The translations under genes were made by a program, and so were the position numbers. A DNA stretch of 64,000 bases, taken from Paenibacillus xylanexedens (GTDB lineage: Bacteria; Bacillota; Bacilli; Paenibacillales; Paenibacillaceae). Of the stretch, positions 18,001-25,987 are shown one piece after another. A model generated the notes under the pieces. It did not search any database. It saw only the letters and a list, made by a program, of their open reading frames with translations, and was not told the DNA's origin. The DNA lies in NCBI RefSeq assembly GCF_007680605.1, contig NZ_VEIO01000001.1:1860001-1924000 (forward strand). The letters run 5' to 3'. Numbering within the stretch: the first letter of the stretch is position 1; every line of letters begins with the position of its first letter.

Positions 18001-18750
18001 TCAGCCCCGTGCCATCGCATTTGCAAGCGCATCCGGAAAGTATTTTCCTCCAAAGCGCAAAACCTTGGATAAGCCTGGAACGACCCTCTTTTTATTCCGC
18101 TCCATCCCTTGGATCCCATGTTTCACGAGTGTATCCAGGCTCATGCTGGGAATAGGACCGCCGCTATCAGGAATCAGGTTGGTTTCCGCAACGAGAGGCG
18201 GGACAAGTTCCATAACGTGAATAGATTTCCCCGATTTTTTAAGTTGGACCCGCAGCGCATCGGTAAACATATGCACTCCCGCCTTGGTAGCTGAATAAAC
18301 GGGATGAAGGGGAGAGGTGACATAGGAAAGGCCGGAGCTTACGGTTACAATCATGGCTTCGTTCTGCCTCGCCAGCTGCGGGAGCAGCGCTTCCGTCATC
18401 CAGATTGTCCCGTTCAAATTTGTTCCCACCTCTGCGGTAGTCCGCTCCAAATGAAGGTTATCGTCGGTCAATTCGAATGCGCGCATAATACCTGCCGAGT
18501 TGAATAGAATTGACACTTCAGGGAAGCGGTCACGAATGACAGCAGCCATTTCACGAACAGAATCCGCATTTGAGACGTCACCCTGTAACCCAATAAGCCC
18601 TTTGTGCTTGCTTGTCACTTGATTAAGGGTAGCTTGATTCCGTCCGATGACGATGACTTTATTGCCGCGATTAAGCAGCTTCAAGGCGAAGGCAAGACCT
18701 ATTCCCGAAGTACCGCCGGTAACGACAATTGTACGATTGTATAGCTTCAT
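18001..18750 (-). CDS. SDR family oxidoreductase, DltE-like
   Basis: 249 residues. TGGTSGIG near residue 12, NSAGI, Ser in VTVSSGLSY, YSATK as the catalytic YxxxK. The pattern with HVMELVPPLVAETNL is typical of the DltE/YdfG-like subgroup. ATG after AAAAGGAGAATC. The gene is divergent from a TetR regulator with a palindromic site between them. Its substrate is unknown; DltE-type names reflect similarity only and no dlt genes are nearby. Confidence 0.9.
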   Translation of the reverse strand: MKLYNRTIVVTGGTSGIGLAFALKLLNRGNKVIVIGRNQATLNQVTSKHKGLIGLQGDVSNADSVREMAAVIRDRFPEVSILFNSAGIMRAFELTDDNLHLERTTAEVGTNLNGTIWMTEALLPQLARQNEAMIVTVSSGLSYVTSPLHPVYSATKAGVHMFTDALRVQLKKSGKSIHVMELVPPLVAETNLIPDSGGPIPSMSLDTLVKHGIQGMERNKKRVVPGLSKVLRFGGKYFPDALANAMARG

Positions 18751-18783
18751 AACTGATTCTCCTTTTAAGTTACGTTTTTTGAA

Positions 18784-18845
18784 TTTTGTAACCGATGAAT
18801 GAGCTAAGCATACAATCTCCGGTTACAAAAGTCAACGGTTGTAAC
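18784..18845. promoter_or_regulatory. inverted-repeat operator between SDR and TetR genes
   Basis: TTTTGTAACCG (18784-18794) and its exact complement CGGTTACAAAA (18820-18830) form an 11-bp inverted repeat; a further related word CGGTTGTAAC follows at 18836-18845. The position between the two divergent starts fits autoregulation and control of the SDR by the TetR protein. Confidence 0.6.
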
Positions 18846-18873
18846 TGATGGCATCAAAGCATATAATAGAACT

Positions 18874-19434
18874 ATGAAAATTCTAAGCAAAGAACTTATT
18901 ATGGAAACCGCACATCGAATGGTTGTCGAACAAGGGATGGAGAAAGTCAATCTGTCAAAGGTCGGTGCTGAACTCGGGACGACTCACGCGGCGATTTACA
19001 AGTATTTTTCGGGCAAGGAAGAGTTGTGGACCGAGCTTGCCTTGTCGTGGCTGGATCACGAACTGGCGCGGCTTTTCCCATTAGATACAGACAAATACTC
19101 ATCCAGAAGGGACATTGTGCACCAATGGTTATGGATATTAAGTGAATCGAAATATGAGGCTTATGTGCGCGAACCTGAAATGTTTAAGCTCTATACAGCC
19201 TATATCGATCGAAATCCAGCGGTATTCGTTCGGCACGTCGGCGATTTGATTGACAGCTTGAAGGTAGCAAGCGGTATTGAAGATGTTAGGCGGCTGCATG
19301 CTATTTTGACGGCGTTTTCTTATTTTTCCGCGCCGGCTTATGCAGACAATTGGCTGCACATGGATTTTCAAGCAGAATTCGAAGCAGTCTGGAAGCTGAT
19401 CGAAGCGGGAATTGAGGATGAGTCAGGCCAATGA
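18874..19434 (+). CDS. TetR/AcrR family transcriptional regulator
   Basis: 186 residues. N-terminal helix-turn-helix about residues 8-50 (AHRMVVEQGMEKVNLSKVGAEL, HAAIYKYFSGKEELW), then a helical ligand-binding domain without an identifiable ligand. It is divergent from the SDR gene and probably represses it via the 18784-18845 repeats. The start ATG has no strong ribosome binding site, suggesting low expression or a leaderless transcript. Confidence 0.9.
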   Translation: MKILSKELIMETAHRMVVEQGMEKVNLSKVGAELGTTHAAIYKYFSGKEELWTELALSWLDHELARLFPLDTDKYSSRRDIVHQWLWILSESKYEAYVREPEMFKLYTAYIDRNPAVFVRHVGDLIDSLKVASGIEDVRRLHAILTAFSYFSAPAYADNWLHMDFQAEFEAVWKLIEAGIEDESGQ

Positions 19435-19511
19435 GCGGAGGTAGAAAGGTTAAAAATTTCATTGAAATGCTGTAGGATATAAAGAGAATTGAATAAGACC
19501 TCACTTTTTAC

Positions 19512-19649
19512 GGGTAGGGTAGTGACGGGATGTTAACAGTTCTTAGTAGAGCTTGAGAACGAAATGATGTTTGGGAGAAGGAACTGTCGCCGAAGTATGT
19601 AAATTCTCAATAATACATGCTGGGTCTGTAGTTAATAAGAGACCTATCC
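19512..19649 (+). ncRNA. lysine riboswitch (L box) aptamer
   Basis: The core GGGAGAAGGAACTGTCGCCG at 19573-19592, followed by AAG, matches the highly conserved L-box segment (GGGGAGCGUCGCCGAAG in B. subtilis lysC). The helices can be paired by hand: P1 GGGTAGG (19512-19518) with CCTATCC (19643-19649), P2 GTTCT with AGAAC around an AGTAGAG loop motif, P4 GTATGTA (19595-19601) with TACATGC (19614-19620), then GCTGGGTCT and AGACC as P5. The 5' junction is less well conserved. Unusually, no lysine biosynthesis or transport gene follows on this strand. Confidence 0.75.
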
Positions 19650-19686
19650 AAGCAGCAGTAAATGTAAATAGATGTGGCCAAGTAGT

Positions 19687-19749
19687 AAGGAGGTAAGGGC
19701 TCTAATGCCTTTACCTCGATTATTGCCGCATTTGACAAGAACAACATAA
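19687..19749 (+). other. riboswitch expression platform with 14-codon stub ORF
   Basis: Downstream of the aptamer, AAGGAGG (19687-19693) is followed by ATG 19705 and a 14-codon frame ending at TAA 19747-19749. GAGGTAAGG (19690-19698) pairs with CCTTTACCTC (19708-19717), a hairpin that would hide the ribosome site, and no T-run follows. This looks like a translational switch whose regulated gene has been lost. Confidence 0.5.
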
Positions 19750-19835
19750 AAATGAGAACATGTTTGATATATCCTGGATACATATACATATGTACAAAAT
19801 ACGAGTTTTGTGAAACAGTACTTAGAAAATTAAAA

Positions 19836-19884
19836 GAACCGCTATGAATTTATATATCCCATTACGGTTCTGCTTCTTTTTTTA
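19836..19884. terminator. bidirectional terminator
   Basis: GAACCG (19836-19841) pairs with CGGTTC (19865-19870), extended by imperfect inner pairing. An A-rich tract lies left and CTTCTTTTTTT right. It serves the minus-strand RDD gene and would also end any riboswitch transcript. Confidence 0.7.
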
Positions 19885-19885
19885 C

Positions 19886-20290
19886 TTAATCCCACACAAC
19901 TTCTGTTCCTGCTATAAAATCATGTATTGCACGACGATCCTCTCGCATACCAACCATAAACGCGCTCACAATAATTCCGATACCTAGCGTCAATACATAC
20001 ACAAGTCCAGCAACTAGAACTCGCATTAACATTGTAGTAATTTTAGGTGGTTCTTGTGTGTCATATATTTGAATTCGAATCCCACAAATTCGTTTACCAA
20101 CCGTTCGGCCATACCAATAAACAGGTAAAAAAATCGCATATAACGAACTTAATATCTGCGCAATTGGTTCATCTGAATCATAATTACCAGTGAGCACACC
20201 TGCGATGATTACTGTTGGTATTCCAATAATAAGTCCATCCAAGAAACTTGCTGCAAGCCTAATCCAAAAACCTGATTTGTACAAAATCAT
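19886..20290 (-). CDS. RDD family membrane protein
   Basis: 134 residues from ATG 20290; a TTG at 20299 is the alternative because GGAGG lies only two bases before the ATG. The RDD signature is present: FWIRLAASFLDGLIIGIP with the R and D residues, then YWYGRTVGKRICGIRI and DRRAIHDFIAGTEV. Three membrane segments are expected. Members of this family are variously linked to ion antiport or envelope function. No operon partner. Confidence 0.88.
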   Translation of the reverse strand: MILYKSGFWIRLAASFLDGLIIGIPTVIIAGVLTGNYDSDEPIAQILSSLYAIFLPVYWYGRTVGKRICGIRIQIYDTQEPPKITTMLMRVLVAGLVYVLTLGIGIIVSAFMVGMREDRRAIHDFIAGTEVVWD

Positions 20291-20499
20291 TTCCTCCAAA
20301 CTATTTTGTCATACCTTGATGCATGGTTATTTATATTATACAAGAAATATATACCATTTGGTTCATATTATTCATTTTTATCTCCCAAATATCTTTCTTC
20401 CTACTTTGTGAAATAATTAACTATTATATATAGATACGTTTAATACGTTTAGACTTCGCCTTTTCGCGTAATCCCTCTCTTTTATTACTTCCAAAATAA

Positions 20500-20525
20500 A
20501 GAAAAAGCCATATTAGACATATGGC
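20500..20525 (-). terminator. terminator of the WG-repeat gene
   Basis: On the minus strand GCCATAT-gtcta-ATATGGC is followed directly by TTTTTC. It lies 30 bp past the stop codon. Confidence 0.85.
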
Positions 20526-20554
20526 CTGGAAGTATATTTCCCCTGCTCTCACCA

Positions 20555-23068
20555 TTATAAATGAAATGCTTTCCAGAATGATCCTTCTGTATTAATGATG
20601 CTCATGATCTGACTAAACGGGATTGTAAATGTCGGGAATCCCGCAGCATACGGTGCAATATCATAAGGGTTGAAGTATAGATGTAGTGCATCTGCTGTCA
20701 CAAAAAAAGGCTGGTCCGCACTTATTCCGGTGTACGTATCTGGAAAAACATACGAATACTGCGGATCATTTTTGATCTGGTCCCCTACAATTTGGCTTAA
20801 TACCTTCACATAATCACTATCCGGCTTAAACAGATCCTTCAATTCATAGAGCTGACCGTCGGTTAGATTAATAATGGCATACACCATCGTTGGCATCCCA
20901 TGTGCAGCTCCTGCTGGATAGTTATAACCCGTCAACTGGAGTTGGAGCAATTGCTTCTGATAGAAAGTTATATCAAAATCACCGGTATAGGTATAATCCA
21001 GTTGCTGATCTGCAGGAACCGGTTTAACTTGGGAAAGTTCTTTCAGCTTAGCATTAAGCTTACCCTGCTCTGTCTGATTGGCTAAGCCGTCCACCTGCGG
21101 ATAATAAACGAGATAATCCCGGTTGGGTTTATACTTCTCTTCACGCACCTGATAAGGCGGTTGTAACGGTACGATCGTATTCTGTTGCCAAATCACCTTT
21201 CCAGCCCGGTTCACATAGGATAAACGTTGATCCACAAACACTTTAATCAGATCCGGCGCCACCACTTCCATCGATCCTGCCCCTGTTACACGAGGATATC
21301 CTGGAGCCGGTCTACCGCTCAAATCCAGAAGATACGTCTGATTTCCGTCTGATGCAGATGCAAGACCATGTTTGTAATTTTCCACATTACGATAGATAAA
21401 CTCCGTTAGTATTCTTCCATTCAATTCAGCGATTGCATACAACGAGCCGATGTAAGGTTGTTCTGCATCAATGGCTTTCCCGAGTGCGTACCTGTTCTCC
21501 CCAAGCTCCCGAATATCGTTATAAGCCGGTTGAATCACAAATGATCCCTGCATATTAATGACGCCATAGTTCGATTTGTAATCCTCTGCCGTATTCACAA
21601 TAGCCTGCCCATCGTTAAAAGCAAATGCAGAAGTAAACTTAGGCTGAATACGAATGTTACCCCGTTCATCGATGTACCCATATTTGCCAGAGGATTCTTT
21701 TTGAAAAGCAAGCAAACCATTCCCTAGCGGCCCTACAAAGGCATATGGGTAAGTTGCTAGTCGATTTCCGTTCCGATCGATAAGGGCGTATTCCTGATCC
21801 TTAATCTGTACAACGGCTTTACCCTGCTGAAAATCATTTGCTGAAGCGAATTGCGCTCGGATTACTTCATTTCCTGAAGCATCCAGGTATCCATACAAGC
21901 TAGGTGAGCCGTTCGTCTGATTTGGGTTATTATCGTAAAACATGGCTCTGCCTTCATGCATATCTGCGATAAACGGATAAGCTCGTTTGGTCAGCACGGT
22001 GCCTTGCTCATTGATCATTTTAAACCCTTGAGAATCAATGGCCATGGCCCGCTCTTCGGAAAAAGAATTAATCGAATCATACACAGGCTGAACTACATAC
22101 TGCCCTTGAAGATTGATGACACCGGCTCGACCATTCTTTACGACGACCGCCAATCCGTTAGGCTGAAACGCCTGAGCTTCTTCTAGCACCGGCTCTAGAC
22201 GGATATGTCCCTGTGCATCCATATACCCCCAGCGCGTCCCGCTTGTTGTTCGAACAGAGACGGGATATAACCATGTCGTCACTCTGGCATGTGTGCCTGC
22301 CGTTGCCGTCGTCGCTTGTTTTATTTTATTCTCCAGTTCAAGCAAGTTCTCTCTTGAAGGATACGCTTCCGGAAAGCGCAGCGCTTTCTGAACCGAAGTG
22401 AGTGCCGCGGAATATGATCCAGCATGAAACTGAGCATCCGCAAGATAATACCAATAGAATACATAATCGGGATACTGCTTCGTTAACTGCTCATAATATT
22501 CCACGACTTTAGGAAAATAGGCTCGGTATACATCTGTTGCTGGGACCCACTGATTCTGCTGCCAACGAATAATTTCCACTCGATAAGCTTCACCAGTGTC
22601 ATGAATCCAGAGCGCTATTTCTACCTTCCCATCTCGCCCATGCACGCCAGGTATATCCACAATCTCAGCGTAGCTGTAATACAAATCGTCTGGGGCAATG
22701 TCCGTAAGACCGGATTCGGTCCACTCATATACAGCGAGTTTTGACCAAATGGCTCCAATTTGCCAGCCTACGATCAGATTATTTCTTGCCGTTGAAGTTA
22801 CAGGCGCTGCTGTCAGCAACGTAACGCCATAACCTAGTCCTTTTGTTAAAGCCATTTTAATCCAATGCCCTTGAACGAATTTTAATATAAGCAGATACAG
22901 CTCACTATTCAATTGATAAACAGCAGAAATTTCAGGCATTCCGTCGCCAGTAAGATCGGCCGCATAGACCGCCGGATGCTGAATTGGTTTATCAATGGTA
23001 ACGACCGTTGCCCCCGCCGGAATATGTTGATTTACAATTTGCAGTAATAGCGGTTCACTCATCGACAT
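20555..23068 (-). CDS. large WG-repeat protein with C-terminal DUF3298-like domain
   Basis: 837 residues, no signal peptide or membrane segment. N-terminal ~150 residues have an FG-GAP/VCBS-like motif (ADLTGDGMPEI). About 185-250 is a TPR-like helical stretch (YYWYYLADAQFHAGSYSAALTSVQKAL broken over two helices). Residues ~270-620 are tandem WG repeats (RWGYMDAQGHIRLEPV, KYGYIDERGNIRIQPKF, NYGVINMQGSFVIQP). The last ~190 residues resemble the DUF3298 domain of PdaC/RsiV (YTGDFDITFYQKQL, LYELKDLFKP, LHLYFNPYDIAPYAAG). Start ATG after GGGAGGAAG. The role is unknown; the architecture suggests ligand or wall binding. Confidence 0.85.
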   Translation of the reverse strand: MSMSEPLLLQIVNQHIPAGATVVTIDKPIQHPAVYAADLTGDGMPEISAVYQLNSELYLLILKFVQGHWIKMALTKGLGYGVTLLTAAPVTSTARNNLIVGWQIGAIWSKLAVYEWTESGLTDIAPDDLYYSYAEIVDIPGVHGRDGKVEIALWIHDTGEAYRVEIIRWQQNQWVPATDVYRAYFPKVVEYYEQLTKQYPDYVFYWYYLADAQFHAGSYSAALTSVQKALRFPEAYPSRENLLELENKIKQATTATAGTHARVTTWLYPVSVRTTSGTRWGYMDAQGHIRLEPVLEEAQAFQPNGLAVVVKNGRAGVINLQGQYVVQPVYDSINSFSEERAMAIDSQGFKMINEQGTVLTKRAYPFIADMHEGRAMFYDNNPNQTNGSPSLYGYLDASGNEVIRAQFASANDFQQGKAVVQIKDQEYALIDRNGNRLATYPYAFVGPLGNGLLAFQKESSGKYGYIDERGNIRIQPKFTSAFAFNDGQAIVNTAEDYKSNYGVINMQGSFVIQPAYNDIRELGENRYALGKAIDAEQPYIGSLYAIAELNGRILTEFIYRNVENYKHGLASASDGNQTYLLDLSGRPAPGYPRVTGAGSMEVVAPDLIKVFVDQRLSYVNRAGKVIWQQNTIVPLQPPYQVREEKYKPNRDYLVYYPQVDGLANQTEQGKLNAKLKELSQVKPVPADQQLDYTYTGDFDITFYQKQLLQLQLTGYNYPAGAAHGMPTMVYAIINLTDGQLYELKDLFKPDSDYVKVLSQIVGDQIKNDPQYSYVFPDTYTGISADQPFFVTADALHLYFNPYDIAPYAAGFPTFTIPFSQIMSIINTEGSFWKAFHL

Positions 23069-23231
23069 CTCCGCTTCCTCCCTTATGACCGCATTCGCCT
23101 AATGGTATGCAACATAACTCGGGATATGACATGAAAATGTATTGTGACACCTCTACTTCATCCTGTTACTCTTCTAAATTTACCTTCTGTCCATTGATTA
23201 AAAGATTGCTTACGTCTTCTACGCGAATGGT

Positions 23232-23546
23232 TTAAGAGGATATCCATTTGACCAGATCATTATCCAGTTGAGTAAAACCTGCTATAACAGACATTCTTGT
23301 GCCGTCCTTCAGCTGTAATTCGATTTTCAAATCCTCCATACGAATCATATCTAAAGCCTCGCGTGTTAACGTAATACCGATGGGTGAAAGAGTTGCCTCG
23401 ACTTGTGCTCCTGCATTCTTACCCAAGTTTACATGTCCACGTTTACTTCTGTTAAGCTGGTTCAGGTTAAAGCTCGTTTCCCACTTGCCTTGAATAACTT
23501 CACCGATATTTGTAAAACTGCCCTGTAGCCTAAGCTTATTAGCGCT
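23232..23546 (-). pseudogene. C-terminal fragment of an anti-sigma/DUF4179-like protein
   Basis: The frame is open from just after a TAA at 23547 to 23232 and reads LQGSFTNIGEVIQGKWETSF, then NLNQLNRSKRGHVNLGKN, SPIGITLTREALDM and ELQLKDGTRMSVIAG. This resembles the C-terminal beta-sandwich of DUF4179/DUF5643 anti-sigma-like membrane proteins. No start codon precedes the homologous part; the first ATG or TTG option (23426) would begin in the middle of the domain. Called a remnant; the family assignment is from remembered pattern. Confidence 0.5.
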
Positions 23547-23640
23547 TTAACTGAAGAAAGATCGTATAACTGCATCGTTACTCGTAAACATGAGCTTCCT
23601 ACATATATTCGTTCATCAAATCACTTTTACTTACATGCAA

Positions 23641-23682
23641 CAACAAAAAAATCGCAGGGGCTCAGCCACCTGCAACTTTTTT
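23641..23682. terminator. terminator downstream of the six-gene operon
   Basis: GCAGG (23654-23658) pairs with CCTGC (23669-23673), with imperfect inner pairing. AAAAAAA precedes and ACTTTTTT follows, so it can act in both directions. It lies about 140 bp past the end of the minus-strand operon. Confidence 0.7.
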
Positions 23683-23813
23683 AGATTATTTCTATCGAAT
23701 TAGGACTAAAATCAGTCCAATAATTACTTCATACTATAGCTTTGTACAGTACTTAACCCTGTTTCATCGTTTTCAAAGCCAGACTTAACGTTAAAAAAAT
23801 TTAACTAGAGAGA

Positions 23814-24110
23814 TCATGTTTGTGATTGCTTACTAAGCTGAACATATTGAGTCAGACGACAATATTGATCCAAGAGCTGTTCCTCTTGTCCTTCGCCTAG
23901 TGCCACTTTGCGTCCTGCCTCTAGAACACCGCTGATCAATTCATACAGGAAATGCATCTGCAATCGCTGCGCATTGGTACCCAGTTGCTCAAGCAGTTGG
24001 GTATCTCTAATCGAAAATTGAGATAACCCCCGAAGGAGTAATTCTTCAGACCAATCCGATAACTGCTGTATCAATCCACTATCTTCTTCCAAAACGTCCC
24101 ATCCTTCCAC
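23814..24110 (-). CDS. small acidic helical protein, last gene of the MoxR-VWA operon
   Basis: 98 residues, GTG start at 24110 inside the end of the SWIM gene (32-bp overlap). Sequence rich in Glu, Gln and Leu (SGLIQQLSDWSEELLLRGL, QLLEQLGTNAQRLQMHFLYEL, LGEGQEEQLLDQYCRL); predicted all-alpha, soluble. I do not recognise a family, and I do not recall a counterpart in the E. coli yeh cluster. The overlap indicates translational coupling, so it is likely a small partner of the SWIM protein or of the whole complex. Confidence 0.75.
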   Translation of the reverse strand: MEGWDVLEEDSGLIQQLSDWSEELLLRGLSQFSIRDTQLLEQLGTNAQRLQMHFLYELISGVLEAGRKVALGEGQEEQLLDQYCRLTQYVQLSKQSQT

Positions 24111-25977
24111 TACTGGAATCCAGCTTCAAGCTTAGCAACGTCTGGCCCTTTAGAAAACTGATTGGACTAATACGTTTCGTTTCTATTCGAACAAATGCAT
24201 AAAAATGTTCCAGTTTTTGAGAACCCAATCCTGATTCCAGTCTGTTAATCATAGACTGCCAATCCGATGAGTAAGGCAGGGTGAGAGGCAAGCATGCCCC
24301 CTCAATATTCTCAACCATAAGAATCAGATCCTGCGTTTGTTTGTTGAAGCTATGCTCTGTAATACGGGCAACCTCGATTAATGCCAACCGTTCTTTTGGT
24401 TCAGTGAATAGATCAATAGAATCGGGCTCCCGTTGAAGTGCTGCAGGTATGTCTATCAGGTACTCTCCAAAATGAACCTCATTCACACGGGTTCGTGGTA
24501 AAACAGTTAACTTCGCCCCATCACCTGAAGAAATTCGTCGTTCTTCATTCACTTTAACCGACTGAAACTGAATTTCTTCTCCCGTAAATTGACTAAATGT
24601 CAAACTTGGCAACCAGGGAGTAAACGATGCATAATGCTCGGCATACGAGAATTGTTGATCCTCGTAATACACCGCACGTACATCACTGTACGTATAAATC
24701 TGCCTATCATCAAAGCAATAGAAATAATACGTAATTCCGCGAAATCCTGACCGTGTCTCCCAAGAGTCTGCGCCTAGCCCATAGAGATGAAGTGAAGGCA
24801 CGGTAAAGTACTTACTTCGGAAACTGCCAACCAGCTGACTCTGCTGCCTAACAGGAATCTCGCCTTGTTCAAGCACTTCTAGCGCGAGATACAGCTTGCT
24901 TATACGATCCAGCATCATCAGCATGGAGAAACGTACATGACGTTTGAAAAACAGCTGGAGCTCTCCCTGAATGCCACGCAAACTACGTTCAATCTCTGGA
25001 AGGCCACCGCTATGTGCAGCAATGGCCAGTGTCTCCAATTGCGCATTATATGACTGAGGCAGTCTGGCAAGCCCTGTCTTAAGCATACCAGCCAACATGC
25101 CCCGGCACTCCTGAACCGTTTGAAGGGAGAACTTGGGCTCGTATGCGCGGACACTTAAAGCGTCCGTATCATCCGCCCCATGATACATACGGTATCTCAG
25201 CAAAGCTTCAAGCTTGGCCATTTTTCCCGCGGTCTGCTTTAACTTGCATAAAGCTTTGGCCAGCTGAGGTTCTTCTGTGAAGGACACCTCTATATTCTGA
25301 CTTTTTAAATGTACGGTGAGCAGCGTGTCTTCCATGATTTGAATGTCCTCGGGATAGCGTAAACGAAAAACGACCTCTTCAACCATCGTGGAAGTATATG
25401 ATTTCAGGATGGGAGTCAGATCGACTTCAAGCATCCAGCGAAAACGGACATTTGTCTCCGGCGAATGAGGTTGCAGACCGTAATCCGGTTTGTCTGACTC
25501 TTTAACCTGATGAAACTCATCCTGTCCCGCGGGCCTATACTCTTTGGAAGTGTCAGGATCTGCGAAATCAGCAGAAGGTGGTTTCATATCCAAGGCTGAC
25601 GGGGAAGATGCAGGAATGTCCGCTGAAGGCTTTGCAACTTCCACAGTTTCCACAATATCCTCGCCCATAGCAATGTTTTCAGTTATCTGCTGGCGCTGGT
25701 CATACAGAATCGCAATCAATACATGCTTGCAGATATTTTCCGAGGGACAGGAACACTGCCATTCATCCAGCGTAGCATAGAGGGTACACTCGATACCCTC
25801 ACTTAGCTGACAGTTTACTGAAGCTGTATTCCAGGTGTACTGTACTTGTACACCTTGATCCAGCTCTTTAAGTGCTCTTTTGTATAGTCCCTTGTTCGCA
25901 TAACGAATGAGATAATCCTCTGTGCACAATTTTGAAAAGTGTCTGAATTTCTGCTTAAATTCACTAAAATCGTTCAT
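24079..25977 (-). CDS. SWIM zinc-finger protein (YehQ-like)
   Basis: 632 residues from ATG 25977, 10 bp after the DUF4132 stop; a GTG and TTG just upstream are less likely. N-terminal SWIM zinc finger CxCx5CxH, with Cys75, Cys77, Cys83 and His85 in CSCPSENICKH. After a Pro/Ser/Asp-rich linker (~105-160) comes a long region with no motif I can name. SWIM fingers bind DNA or protein. Size and context match what I recall of E. coli YehQ. Its weak ribosome site suggests coupling to the upstream gene. Confidence 0.87.
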   Translation of the reverse strand: MNDFSEFKQKFRHFSKLCTEDYLIRYANKGLYKRALKELDQGVQVQYTWNTASVNCQLSEGIECTLYATLDEWQCSCPSENICKHVLIAILYDQRQQITENIAMGEDIVETVEVAKPSADIPASSPSALDMKPPSADFADPDTSKEYRPAGQDEFHQVKESDKPDYGLQPHSPETNVRFRWMLEVDLTPILKSYTSTMVEEVVFRLRYPEDIQIMEDTLLTVHLKSQNIEVSFTEEPQLAKALCKLKQTAGKMAKLEALLRYRMYHGADDTDALSVRAYEPKFSLQTVQECRGMLAGMLKTGLARLPQSYNAQLETLAIAAHSGGLPEIERSLRGIQGELQLFFKRHVRFSMLMMLDRISKLYLALEVLEQGEIPVRQQSQLVGSFRSKYFTVPSLHLYGLGADSWETRSGFRGITYYFYCFDDRQIYTYSDVRAVYYEDQQFSYAEHYASFTPWLPSLTFSQFTGEEIQFQSVKVNEERRISSGDGAKLTVLPRTRVNEVHFGEYLIDIPAALQREPDSIDLFTEPKERLALIEVARITEHSFNKQTQDLILMVENIEGACLPLTLPYSSDWQSMINRLESGLGSQKLEHFYAFVRIETKRISPISFLKGQTLLSLKLDSSSGRMGRFGRR

Positions 25978-25987
25978 AACCACCAAA

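Noticed and set aside
17802..18119. 105-codon minus-strand frame overlapping the 3' end of the DltE-like SDR gene
   Set aside because: It is the SDR gene's shadow in another frame plus intergenic DNA; no domain signature.
19607..19789. Minus-strand 60-codon frame between TetR and RDD genes
   Set aside because: It is antisense to the lysine riboswitch platform and starts without a binding site; the riboswitch explains the conserved structure.
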